A stretch of DNA of 64,000 nucleotides. Source: Meghimatium bilineatum. Taxonomy: Eukaryota; Mollusca; Gastropoda; Stylommatophora; Philomycidae. The position numbers and the translations under genes were made by a program. The stretch is taken from NCBI GenBank assembly GCA_034231615.1, contig CM067309.1:32972088-33036087 (forward strand). The letters run 5' to 3'. Below are positions 10,870 to 24,400 of this stretch, one piece after another. Every line of letters starts with the position of its first letter. Position 1 is the first letter of the stretch. Below the pieces are notes generated by a model that did not search any database, had not been told where the DNA came from, and saw only the letters and a list, made by a program, of their open reading frames with translations.

Positions 10870-11605
10870 CTGCACTCTGGACAAGTCCATAGGTACTCAG
10901 ATCTCTCCTTTAGCCGCCATTACACATTAACTGACGATCCCAGTACGCAGTTGGTTGACCATCATTCTTTCTTGCCCACTCCTATACCGCTCCTTTCTAG
11001 CGACACCACATTTCAAACCAAATTCCTTTATTCTAGTCATGGAACAAGAGTCATCGTCACTTATGCAGTCATTTGCTCGTGCGTTTTCCCGTAGGGCGTT
11101 CAAAATGTCTGCTCGATCCATCGCTCCACCAATAGCCATAGTAGCAGCGTGTGCGGCCAACTTATCTGCTCTCTCATTACTCCGGACTCCCGCATGACGG
11201 CATGTCCCGGCACAAAAATTAAAGTCACTTTACGCATAAAGGAATTCTTCACTGTATCCAGCGACTGTTCCCGAATGTATCCCGCCTGAACTTTCACAAT
11301 CATGCTCATCGAGTCACTGAGTATGCAGGCATACTCGCAGATAGTCTGCGAGCAGACCCATTGTAAAGCTTTGGTTACTGCCAAAATCTCCATTGTCATG
11401 CTGCTTGTCGTCTGAGCGAATGCACCACTTTCCTCTCTGATGTTTTCCCCCACCCTAGAGCCGTGAAGGCCCAGAAACTTACAACGTGTCTCTCAACCGA
11501 CACATCTGTATATACAATCATATCATCTTCCCTGGAATTTTCACTGATTAGAGCTAGTACCTCCGACTCCACCACTGTCGGACACCAACCCTGCATTCTC
11601 TACTG
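10870..11605 (-). pseudogene. Non-LTR retrotransposon RNase H region (type 2)
   Basis: On the reverse strand: VESEVLALISENSREDDMIV, YTD (with G lost), then ESGAFAQTTSSMTMEILAVT, CILSDSMSMIVKVQAGYIRE, IFVPGHAVMRE and GAMDRADILNALRENARAND, spread over three frames by frameshifts. Resembles the RNase H and C-terminus of Nimb/I-like elements common in marine invertebrates. It ends 600 bases before the dynein start codon. Confidence 0.87.
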
Positions 11606-11654
11606 AGTGTTATTATTACTTTGAAGGCTGTCGGACAATCTAAGGGCGCACGAC

Positions 11655-11800
11655 TCAATTCCGCACCAGAGATATTTTTTTGAAGATGAATGGAAATCAT
11701 CAAATAAATCTACAGAATTACGTGCTATTGTGTTGTACTCTAGACAGACGGCGTATTGCTCAGCAGAGGGAGACGGAGTATATATAAAGGCAAATGATTG
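11655..11800 (+). mobile_element. Body fragment of the tRNA(His)-like SINE
   Basis: GAATTACGTGCTATTGTGTT and CTCAGCAGAGGGAGACGGAG match the element at 3775 and the one near 185-365 (CATCAGCTGAGGGAGATGGA). Confidence 0.5.
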
Positions 11801-11836
11801 TCTATGCACTAATTTAATTTAAAAAGCAACAAATAT

Positions 11837-11911
11837 GTTTTCATAGTAACTTCCCTTGAAAATCCATGGCAATTTTATTATTTACAATATGGCTATAGTC
11901 GCCATAACAAC
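11837..11911 (+). promoter_or_regulatory. Cluster of RFX X-box-like sites upstream of the dynein gene
   Basis: Three X-box-like sequences lie 327-400 bases before the ATG. The best is GTCGCCATAACAAC at 11898-11911, with one mismatch to GTHRCC-AT-RGYAAC. The other two have one good half site each: 11837-11850 (AGTAAC half) and 11860-11873 (GGCAAT half, after an AT spacer). RFX factors drive ciliary genes through X-boxes in animals. That these sites are functional here is inferred. Confidence 0.5.
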
Positions 11912-12237
11912 ACTCACTTCACGTATAAGAAATAGTACCACATTTTAAAAACATTCGCAGGAATTGTATATTTTTGTTAAAAATAATGAATCTTTATACA
12001 ACTTTTAAGAAAATTAAACTTATCATATAGTTATTATCATTTTTTAAAGTATGAATATTATAACAACAGAATATCAGAGTTTCAGTAAACTAACACGCGG
12101 ACGAATTCATTGCTACTAAAATCCCAAGCCAAGATAATTCTCGCACCTGTAAATACACAGTAACATATTTTCTTCAGAATGCCGCATGAATGTGTCTTTA
12201 GAAATTTTAAGGTTGTAGCTAGCGAAATATAAGAAAT
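11912..12237 (+). promoter_or_regulatory. Presumed promoter and 5' leader of the dynein gene
   Basis: This is an AT-rich, repeat-free stretch between the X-box-like cluster and the start codon. There is no clear TATA box or initiator to choose from. The leader closest to the ATG carries an in-frame TAG at 12220. Confidence 0.4.
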
Positions 12238-12454
12238 ATGGATGATCCTAGAATTGAATGGATTAAAGACCGTGTTTATACGGCGTTAGACATAACAGAA
12301 AAAGAAGTATTTGACGAGCTTTTAGAACGCGAGGATGGCGAGTATGAACGCAGACTTGGAAAGTACCTTAACGATACACCAAATGAAGGAGAAACATCGA
12401 TTATTTTCTACAAAATTATTCGAGAGGAGGAAGAAGAAGTCGAAGTTGAGTGTG
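12238..12454 (+). CDS. DNAH10: Dynein heavy chain exon 1 (start codon)
   Basis: This exon encodes residues 1-72, beginning MDDPRIEWIKDRVYTALD and ending in an acidic run of glutamates. The donor GTAAGT follows at 12455 and the exon ends one base into a codon. An in-frame TAG at 12220 makes this the first possible ATG. Any separate untranslated first exon further upstream cannot be seen. Confidence 0.9.
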
Positions 12455-15400
12455 GTAAGTACTAATGGTTAAACATACATTGATTATGTCTACAATAGGA
12501 CATCAAGTGGCGCAGGTAACTAATGTAGTAAGACCAATGACTAATGGAGTAATGGTAATTAATACTATGATGATGCTTGATGTTCGTCCGTCGTGATCGA
12601 CGATGACCAAAAACTCAACCATAATAATAATAACAATAAATAATAAAATAATAAAGTTAATAGTGCGTTTTTAAATGACTAGCAAGTCCAATGCGCGCAC
12701 AAAATGTTCTTTTACAGAATTGACAACAATAGAAGGTATCTGTGTGAGGTTGAGATGTTTTTTCTTTTCTACGTGTCCGCTTCTGTCTTGCAGTTTCTTG
12801 TCTGAATTCTTCTGCCGCTAGTGCTCCCGTTCTAATGCTGTAACGCCAAGCCGTTCTATCCTGAGCGAGGCTCTCCCAAGCGCCTACGTCAATGTTAAGA
12901 TGTTTCAAGGATGACTTGAGCGTGTCTTTGAAACGCTTTTTCTGTCCACCAGCTTTTCGAAATCCTGCCTTGAGTTCTCCATAATATATTTGTTTTGGCA
13001 ATCGCGAGTTCTCCATACGCACAAGATGGCCTGCCCAGCGTGCCTGCGCCTTCATAAGTATTGTGTGGATGCTTATTGAGGTTGATTTTTCCAAGATCTC
13101 GTAGTCTGGTACTTTGTCCCACCAATGGATGTTTAGTAATTTACGTAGGCAGGTAAGATGGAAATGAAATTAATACTATACTACATATAGTTCAACATCA
13201 ACACATTCATCATTGATTGTCCGTCCTGTTACAATGAAAACCAGCTGGAGTTTGAGAATGAATACAAAAGCAAAAAAATGATTGTACATTGATTAGATCT
13301 ACACTTGTTAGCTTTGCCCAGCATTCAACATTAAGTAGTGCAGGTAATGGTAAGTTGGCCCAACTAATGGTTTAACATACATTTATTAGTTCTACACTTG
13401 CTAGCTTTGTTAAGATACAACATCAAGTGGCGAAGGTATGGTAAGCAAGGTAAAGGCAGTGAAACAGGCCTATCTAAATGACAACATGTAGTCAACATTG
13501 AACACCACCAGCAACGACTAGATGAGATAAAAGGAAAATGAATAAAACGTGGCAAGCTATGGATAGCAAAAGTAGAGGACTCGTAACTCAGAGTATGTGA
13601 ATTGGAAGATGTAGGTAGGGACAATTAATGACTGGAGGTGGAAAAAGAAATCATATCTGGTAAAGAATGATATCAGGATAGAGGTGATGGCGCAAGAACT
13701 TGTCCAATTGCTCTCAAAGCTGCAAGACACAATAATATAGGCTACACAGAAACAAATAAGAGCAGATTGGGTTTTGGTTGCCTGCAAGAATGGTAGGAAG
13801 ATTCTTGAGAAATCATCTGCCTTCTCTACTACAACACTGAGCATGAAAATGGAAATATAAACAGTGATGAAGCCATTTAATTGGTTCGTAGCTGAAATAT
13901 CAAATCACTATTTGATTCTGACTCCAAAAGCATGCAGCTCAAGATAGAGAGGTGCATGTTAAGAAAAGAATGAGTCACGTTACTGAAAAACGTGGTTGCC
14001 CAAGTATATTACTCAGTTATACTGCACGTCATGCAGAGGTCAGAGACAATAAAAGAGCAGACTTATTGGTGGGCAGTGCTGTGGTTGATGGCACGGTATT
14101 GAAAGAGATAGAGAGACCTAATAAAAACAATCATTGATTTACTACAGAGTGAAAGTGATACTTGAGGTGATAACGTGCACATACAAAGGATGACAAATAT
14201 GGGGATGACCAATGATGAAGGGAGAATGTGTACTTGCTCGAAATATAGATATGATTTATATTTAACTTCGCCATGTGAACATCAATAGTGGCCATTCTTA
14301 CTCATCGTTTTTGTTGTCAATGTAGACTTGTTCTTGATAAAGGCCTTTTGGTGAAAATGTCAATTTGTGTGGGTTATTATGTGTGTTTCCAGTGATTAGC
14401 AAAACTTTATTAGCCCATTTCAAGCTTTGCAAGCTGGATTTCAGTTTTGTTGCAATGAGTATATATGATAAAACATTTTTTATCCTCATCCATCTGCTAT
14501 CTATTATTCCCTCTCATTGACTTATTCTCTGACTCTGATTGTCTTTTACATTCTGCAGAAATCCATTTCTATGTACAATTATTGTTCCACAAGTTTTCAT
14601 AACATTATCTGGTTCTTGTTTCTAATTAGGGCTTACCTCCACGGGAAATAATTACATAGGTAGGCACTAATTTGAAACCAGTTCTACAAGGGTTAAATAT
14701 AGTTAGGGTTAGGATTAGTTATATAAAATACAACTTACCCATAACTCTAATGATATTTATAATAACTAACCATAAAACGTGTCGGTGGGCACTAATTGAA
14801 AACAAGAACCCATTATATTTCTGTAACTATCAGGAAACCACATTCTGCTGTACAATTGGTAACAAAGATTAACTAAACTGGAAATAGGTTTAATTACCAC
14901 ATCATATACCATTAGACCATTCCAAATTTATAATTCTTAGAGTCTGCTTATCAAGGTGAACATAACAATTATAGGCCTACTAATAATCTGTCTTATTATC
15001 TGAAATTAGTATAATGTCAGGTCAATTTAAGATGATGGAAGTGGAAAAAAAGACATACGTTTGGAATATTCTGTGTTAAATATTCTATAATTGCTAAAAT
15101 ATAAACTTTTTAGAAGTTGGAATCATAAATTTAATGATTAATTACTAGCTCTGAATGGTTACCAGTAAAATATTATATACAATAATGATATTCTGGGATC
15201 TCAAAAACAGGATAACCATCATCAATCAAGAGTGATCAAAAATCAAGGAATGAAAGTGATTGTAAATGTGAAAGTGAGAGTAAATGTATAGTATAATTAA
15301 TTTCTCACATTTTATAATTTGTAAAGTGGAATGGTCAGGTGTGGGAGTATGAGAAGCATTGTGTTCGTTTTATTCAAATTGCTATAGGCCCTTAATTATA

Positions 15401-18400
15401 ATTACCCGGTATACATTTTATTTGACAGAACCAGAAATTCCAGATATAGAGACAGATGACGATGCTGGAGAAAAGGGTGACGGAGATGGAAATGAAACTG
15501 GTGATGGAGAAGAGGAAATTCAGGCACTTCCAACATCTGATGCTGAAGCAGATAAAGAACAAGACTCTGAGTCTACCATTGTCATTAAGAAAAGTAAGGG
15601 TATATAACTTCAAGATAGTTTATCTTACCCCAGGTGAAATATATATAGATTATCAGTCACTCTCCACTTATTACATTCTGAACTGTCTTCTTGTGTTCTG
15701 CCCATGAAATTGGACTTGTTGCCATTTATTTTCTAATATATTTTGATATTATTCTCCAACTTCTTCTCATTCCTAACATTTTCAGTGAACTATTTAGTCT
15801 ATTTCTTTTAATTCATGAAGTGGTGACAATTTATTTAAAAGTTCATATCCCTAAGACTTCACCTTTGTCATGAAAAGGTTTGTTCATTATTCATGTTTCT
15901 TCACTCACACTGTAAAGTTTAATACTTGAAATACTTGATCACTCTATTTTTTAAATTATATCTGTAGCTAAGAAAAAGAAAGTGGCCAAAGATGCAACTC
16001 CATCAAAAGAAAAGACACCAGAGCCTGCAACTTCTCTTGTTGTTGTTGAACAAGATGAAGTGAAGGAAGGGACAGAGGAAGGAGAAAATAGTGAAGAGAA
16101 GGAAGAGAGTATTCCAAAGACTGTAAGTTTAATTATCTAGCAGTAACTGAAAAGTAGAACTGTGGAAAGATAAGAATGAATTGATAATTTAAACATGTAA
16201 CAAGTACCAGTATAAATAATAACCAAACTATCAGAGAATATACAACAAGGTGGAGAGTACCTCAGTAACAAAAATAGAAAGTCATATAACACCTATGATA
16301 ATGATATTGTGATAACACCTGCGTGTCTTAGACATCTATTTCAGACATTGCTCTTGTTATTTAGTTAGTGTCTATGTCTGATATTGATAAGACAATGTTG
16401 GTATGAAGATTGAATTTATCATTTGCCTTTTGGTTTCCATCTGGATTTATATGTGTTTCGAGATTAGTGTAAGTTCATAATTTATGCAGTTGACTTTTGA
16501 ACTGTTGCATCAATCTCTCTGTCCATTCTTCTATCATCTGTACAAAATCTTCCAAGATATTTAAATTTCTGCACTGGTTTAAATAATAGATAATTTATCT
16601 TAATGTTAATTACATTAGGTTCTCTATCTTTAGACAGTACTTCTGGTACTTCTGTATTGATCTTCACATGATTGAGGCAGCTCTTATTGAGTACCGTTAA
16701 ATTCCATGTATAACCCGAGAATTTTTGGACAAAAATCAGAGATGACTTCATACTCTTCGTCTTATATTTGAGTAACATCAAATTTAAAAAAAAAATTACG
16801 CCCAAATCACAGTAAAAAAGGAGAAAAACACTGTTTTAAAAAAATGCCAGTGACAACTCACATGTCCCGATATATTAAGCCAGGATTAAATGACTAGGGC
16901 TCTCCAGCAATCTAGAGCGTACTACCATAATGCTAGGCCTCTAATCACATTAATTTCTATATATCATGCAATATTTCCTCCAAAATCTCCGATATTTCTT
17001 GATAAAACTCACTTACTAGGTCTATATCGTTATTTCATGCCCGCCATTTTTACTGAGCTTAATTTCCCCGAAAATGCTATTTTTAGCAATGGGTATTACC
17101 GTTACGGTAAATATATTTATATCATAAGTTTATTACAATTTGTAAAACAGAAAAATAAGTATGAACTTATAATTTTTTTAAATAAAAAATTTCAACTCAC
17201 CAAATTTGTAAATGGTTTGAGGGTTCCAATCAAGTTTCAATGTATTTTAAAATAGGGCATTTAGTTGCATCCGACTCTGTCGCAGCATGGTACAGAGCAT
17301 TCCTGTGATGGCTGAGGTACCAGGTTTTAATTTTGCCATAGGCAATTGTGCATCCCTGACCATTCAGAAAACAATGGCAAATCACTCTCTCTATGTGACG
17401 ATTCCTTTGTAGAACATTGTCTTCACTGTCCCTCTGTAAACCTCACAGTTCTGTGCGAGCAGCCCAGCTTCTTTCAGTGTCATGTTCAGAAGGTCTTCGA
17501 TGTCATGTGTCCATTGTAGTCTTGGTCTGCCTCTTGTTCTCTTTCCAAAAACATCACTACAACCAAAAATGCTGAGTTGATGGTGATGTCCTGAATAGGA
17601 TACACTACCAATTGTATTTAGTTGTAGTTGATACACAATTTATTTGATGCATTTATGTACAATGTTGATGTTATGTCATGTATTGAATATATTGAAAAAC
17701 ATCAAGTGAAGTGGTTTGGTCATCTTGTGAAAATGAACCAAACCAAATCCAATAAGATCATATAAAAAAAAGAATATCCAGACATAAAACCAAAGGGAGA
17801 CCAAGAAAATGGTGGATAGAAAACTTCAAGATAATCTTGAACAAATATGGACATAATGCAACCAATGTGAAACATCTGGCCTTGGAACAACAACCGAAGC
17901 TCTCACCCCTACACTGAATGGAAAGTGTGGATACTATCAACTATTATTCACCTGGAGATAAACAATAGACAATAGTTGATGTTATGTATCATTATGTTAT
18001 GTTATGTATCTTGATGTTATGTTATCAGTGCTCTCAATAATGTCAGAAAATTAAACATAATTTACATCCTCATAACTTAATTATTTACAAGCTTTTATTT
18101 ACTTACAACTGGAATTCTTATTTGGTGTTGTATTCTATAAAGTATTTCTCTTTGCAGAATTTTTACTTCTGCTAGTTTGAAATGAACTAGGTATTCATCT
18201 TCTGAATTAGTTGTGTCATCAATGCTCTTTGATGTTTCATTAGCACTTACATAAATTAGTTGTGTCATCAATGCTCTTTGATGTTTCATTAGCACTTATA
18301 TAAATTAGTTGTGTCATCAATGCTCTTTGATGTTTCATTAGCACTTACATAAAATACAAATATAAAATACAAATATTCAGCTTTACAATGAATATACAGA

Positions 18401-21400
18401 CTATCAGACTATAGAATATGGGTGTGAAAAAATACAAATAACAATATACAAGACTGTTTCAAAGTTTCAACCTTAAGGTCATTTATTAGAAAATACATGA
18501 CACGCAGTAAAAATAATGGAACTATCACAAAAGCATTAGATGGCAGACATTTAACTGCAGTGACATCCAAAGTAACAATGACTTACGTATGTTGTCATAG
18601 AGATGTGCATTTAAAAACTATATGGGGAATTAGAACGAAATAATAACTATGCCTGAAAACAACATGAGCGACAACACAACAAAGGCCCCACAACCCAAAT
18701 CTAAATTAATTATTTGTGTTAAGACCAAATGGCTTAAGGATACCAAACTGCAATATATAGCAATTTTCAAAGACATAACTATCTCTATTGTCAGAGGTGA
18801 AAGATTTTATTTCAGTGACCTGACATGTTCACCACGATGATCAGCACCATCGAAATGCATAGAATAAGAGTAAGTGATCTGTGGTTAATGGCATGAAGAT
18901 GCTGACAGAAATAATCACTTAGTTTTTTTTCTACAATAATAATCCTTGTTTTCAACAGTCTCACTTATTATCGATTAAAATTGGTATCATATCCTCAGAT
19001 ATTATAAACACATAAAAGATGATGGAATGTTGGTTACTAAACACAATAGCAAAAAGAAAACTACACCTGTTTGGTCATATAAAGAGAACTGTTTAGAAAG
19101 ACAAATAATGGAGGACAGAGCACCGGGTTGGAGGAGAAAGGGCAGACCAAGAAGATGATGGACTGGCAATATTAAAGATAACATTAATACGTCATTGGAA
19201 AATGCAAGCCGCCATATCCCAAGACAGAGAAGGGTTCAACGGGGATACAACGTTCTGGAGAGAATACGTCACATGACATATATCCTATTCAGGACGTAGC
19301 CATAAACCCAGCATTTTTTGGCTGTAGTCATTTTTTAGGCCAGGGGTCGGCAACCTATGGCACGCATGCCACACTTGGCACGCCGAACAATTTCAAATGG
19401 CATGCAGACTCTTCATATTTCCTGTATAAAGTTGATTATAAATTGATTAGCACGGTTTTCTCTCTGATTTCGGCACTCTGAATAATTTGAAACCTTAAGT
19501 TGGCACACAGTTAGCAAAAAGTTGCAGACCCTTGTTTTAGGCAATATAAATATTTTCAGTAATTTGTCATTGTTTTCTGAATGGTCCAGATGCACAATTG
19601 TCTGTGGCGGGGATAAAACTCGTTACCATGGCCATCACAGATGCGCTCTGTACCACTCCGCCACAGAACAAGACATATTATCAATTACGTACAATATATC
19701 ACTAAATGTCAACAATTTCAAATGTTATTGTTGTGTTTTTAAATTAAACTAGTCTCATTGTACATAAAATTACATTGAAATGATTTCAGAAAAATGTATT
19801 GTCATAGACATTGGTTTTATTCTTGAATCATATACAAATGAGGCAGACTACAAGATGGCAGAATAGTACCAAATGTGTCTTTAATATGGTATATCCATGT
19901 ATACTTTGGCAGATGAATATGCAATGTAGAAGTTTAAAAGTAATATAAAAAGTATTAATTAAAATTGAAAAACATCTTTTAAACAGAATAAATAAATACA
20001 CAAAAAGGTGTTCAAAATCACTCTTTTTAAAAGAAATATTTAAAAAAGATATTTTAAAATTAATAATTTGTTCTGTATTATTCGTTGTTTTATTATTTTA
20101 TGTTTTCTTCAGATGAAGATCATAGACTATAACGTTGACTGTTTTTGTCCTTTTTTTATTACAATTGATTTTATTCTTTTTTTATTAGTAGTGGCAGGTA
20201 TTTGTAACAAATATTTACTTATAATTACTTTAGCATTTATGTTGCTATGGCCATGCCTAATTCTTAGATCCAGCCATTTTGGTAACTATATATGATTGTG
20301 ACGTATCATGAAAATTCTAATGGCACCCAATGAAATATTTGATCATGATTCTTTGACTCACTTAACGATTGTGATGATGTCAACATTTTCACATTGCCAC
20401 CCTTCCTCGCAGCTATATCAGATGATGCCAGTCAGTAGGAGTAAAACAGTTAAGCTCTAATTTTCTGTTTTAATCATGCCTTTACTGTCCATGTTTTCAG
20501 CATTCTGGAGCATTGTTTTAAGTGGACTTTTTTTTACCAGCAGCACTATTTTCATGATCATAGTTCTGTGAAACTGTTGAGAGGTGACATGGTATCCAAA
20601 GTAATCAACTGCCCCATTTCAACAGAATTACATGTACCTGTAATATATAACAATGATCTTTCAAATGGGTATTTATTTTACAATATATTTCATTTACATG
20701 CAGAAAATCATCATTCAGAAAATATGGCATACATATCTATACTTGTGCTATGAACATATGCCAGAGGAAAACACAGATATTCCATGCATATATTTTCTGC
20801 GCAACACAGCTGGAATGGTTCCTCTTCCTGCATCATTGGAGGAATCTGAAGAGAATTTACCATCCTACTTTGAGTATGGTTTTCTCAATGGTCATTCGTT
20901 GGTCATGCTGGAGCAGATTATCACTATGGTAAGCATATGAGTTAAATTGAAACAAGACATTTTACTTGCAGCCTTTGACTCTTAAGCTCTTTGGTTAGTG
21001 TAAAACTTACTTGTTCATTGAGCAGATATTGAGATCAACAGCAGCACCTATGTAGATACAATCATGATATTTAAACTGAGAATGTGACACTGCCTCAATG
21101 GCATCAGTGAATTTTCCACCTGTATCTGTGGAGTAACAACACAGATGCTAGAACATATATTACAGGACTATCCTAGCTTTGCTGCTCACAAAGTAACTAT
21201 TTGGCCCACAGGAGCATCTAAGAAAACCAAATTGTGGGAAAGCCACCGCGACATAAAACAAACCTGCTAGATATGATATCAATATTGGATTGGATGAATA
21301 TTGAATGCATTGGATTGGATCACAGAAAAAAAAGATCCAATATAAAAAAGATATTGTCAATTTTTCTGGGAAAGTAAAAGTGATCATCGTTTTTAGGTAT

Positions 21401-24400
21401 GTAAACACAATATATGTATTTTTCTATGCACTCCAATGATGTGACAATACTCAACACTTACTATCTACTCATACAATGTATTGTAATAATGTAAATGGCT
21501 GATTCTATCTGATATTTGCCAAACTAAAACTTGATCTGACCCATTCATTAACTACCTCAGCCTGAATGATTGAATAAATCGGATAGCTCAGAACATTGCT
21601 GGTACCTGGGGATCACAGGTTTTATGACCGCTAGTGATGCCTCCTGGGAAAAGTCATTTTGTATTATCTTTGATGTATTTTATGTGAGTGGGGCAAATGG
21701 AATTACCTTGTGTTTTACCATTGCTAAAGTGTGTGTTATTTTTCTTTTAGTATTATTTCACTTGTTCCTTCATTCTTATAATAATGGGATTCCTCAGTAT
21801 CAATTTTTTCCCTACCTTCTGTCAAAATGGCAGATGAGAATGAATGTGTTCTCTTTACAGTGTCTGACTAGCGGCTGTTCCTTCCTGAAAGTAATGGCAA
21901 CCTACAGAAATATTGTGCCTAGAAATTTCTAATAGATTGTGGTCGTGTAAAGAAAACTGCACCTGTTTAGTCATTTAAAGAGACACAACTGTTTAGAAAG
22001 ACAAATAATTATAATGGAGGTCAGAACACCTGGACGGAGGAGGAAAGGCAGACCAAGAAGATGATGGACTGATTCATTAAAGATAACATTAATATGTCGT
22101 CGGATAATGCAAGCCTCATGGCCCAAGACAGAGAAGGGTTCAGAGAGTTCATTAGGAAGACAACGTTCTGGAGAGAATACCTTACTCGACACACACCTCG
22201 GCCTAATCATGGGTTTTCAACTTTTGTCACATTTTGGACATTAAAGTTACATCTTTGGCTTATAAATGGATCAGCTTATATTTGGAAATATATGGTAACT
22301 AAACCAATTAGATTGTCAACTAATATATGATTTGGTCTAATCTGAAATAATCTGTGAGAGCAAAATCCCTGAAGAGGTCATTGCATTTGATTTTTGTTCT
22401 GAAAGATAGCTCACATACAATAAATAATTTATCATAATAAATAATGAAGAAAGGTTTCTTGTGAATATTTAATTTGGTTGAAAAATTGTTTTCCTAATAG
22501 ACCTACTTTATTATATATATATCATTGCTTCTACTTACAAATTTAGATTTACATGCCCTTGCTGTCCTACAACCAACACCGCACTGGTGGGACTGATATT
22601 GCTGTTACAACAAAACCTCTGGACGTGGCCACAAACCATCAAGGTACAAGTGCTTCCATAAATAAAGACCAAACGGAAAAACCAACCGATGTTGTGGAAT
22701 CCAGATCCAAAGCTTTGCTAAGGGACGAATTGCTTATCAATATTCAGAAATTTGCTTCTGCAATCACAAGAACATTGCAACAAATTGAAGGAGAGGTTAG
22801 AATTGAGTGTCCTGATTAACATATATGTATTTTCACTCCTAAATGTGCTAGATATCTTGTAATAAATCTGAACTGGTGCTCTTATATGATGTGTTCCTGT
22901 AGTGGGGGTTTATATAGCAGCTTCTTTTAGGTGATTGATTAGGTTTCTAGTCACACAAATCTCTGTAGTTACTCTTCATTACACCTGTTATAAAAATAAT
23001 ATAGTCCTATATTATGAAATGATTTAAGTTTGCCTGTTTTCGCTTAACTCTTTGAAACCTGACCCTTAAAAACACCTTCCCGTGAGCTCCTGAAAAAAAT
23101 ACATAAAAAAACAAAGCCTCAACAGATGTTAGTTATTTTTAAAGAAATAAGACCTAAAATTATGTTCTGTTATATAATATTGACTAATTTTATGATCTCC
23201 AGTACTCCTAGTTTTTGTGTCAGTCCTCCCAGCATGTAGACCCTTCCTTTAAGCACAAATGGTTGGTTGCTGATCCAGCGGTCCATGGGCTCATGCCCTG
23301 TGACCCATTGAGCACAGATAGATGGCTCAATAGACCTAACCACACCAAAATTTGGTCTTTACTTTTTGAAAGGCCTGTCCTTGTATGCCATGGTTATAAA
23401 GTCAGTGACATGTTTATTAAATGTAAAAATACCCACAAAATAAATGTTATTGTCTGTAGTGTGAAGAAACTTGTGGATAATGCAAGCCAACATTTTGTAG
23501 CTTCTGTAGTGCAACAAAACAGATCTGACGTTTCATTGCTGCTTTAGTAATCGCCAAGGAGGGACATACAGATTTCAATCATGAGCATACAAAATGTTCT
23601 GTAGCGTCTTCTATTCATTTATTGTGGATTATAGTTATTCATTATTATATATTTATATATGCATTAATGTAAGACCACATGAAAAAGAAATTTTCAGCCA
23701 ATCATTTTTGTTATTTCCTTTCTACCTGTAGTTCATTTCTGCTTTTTATATTTTTTCTCTCAACTAGTTGTTATAAATATTAAGATAATATTGTTATTTC
23801 TCACCCACAAATGATTAGGTTCGCCTGGAGGTTCCTGAAGTTGATATTCCTGACATCATTGAAGAGGCACTGAAGGATGAAGCACTCGTAGAGTACATTC
23901 ATGAGAAATGTCTAAATTGGAAGCAACAAATACAGGAAGCTATGGAAAATTTGCAACAAAGAAAACGCCAAGGTAATGGCCCACTTGCTGAAATTGACTA
24001 CTGGCGTGAAAGAAATGCTGCATTCAGTGCTCTTGTAGAGCAACTCAAGGCACCAAAGGTTAGGATATAGCCTAGATATGTGTATGTAATAGGATTTGTG
24101 TTGATGGTACCAAAAATAACTGTATGAACATTTTATTGAGTAGTTATTTGAAAGTGGTTCATAAAATTTCATGCAAATTTTCTCCATCTCTGTTATCTCT
24201 TTATAGTGATAGCAGTTTAAAATAAAGAAAGATGACGATGGTAATGATTGAAGGATGTAGGCCTATGTTATTTTAAAAAAATATTTTGATGACTACCTTG
24301 ATGACTAAAAGTGACGGAAGATCGATAATATGTACTTACTGCGCAAAACTTAAATCCAACAGGTAAATCCAGGAGTAGGGTAATGAAGTTTTGCTTAATC

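Noticed and set aside
19603..19675. Functional tRNA gene
   Set aside because: The acceptor stem pairs well but the B box and other stems are degraded, and a relative at 17262 shows it belongs to a dispersed SINE.
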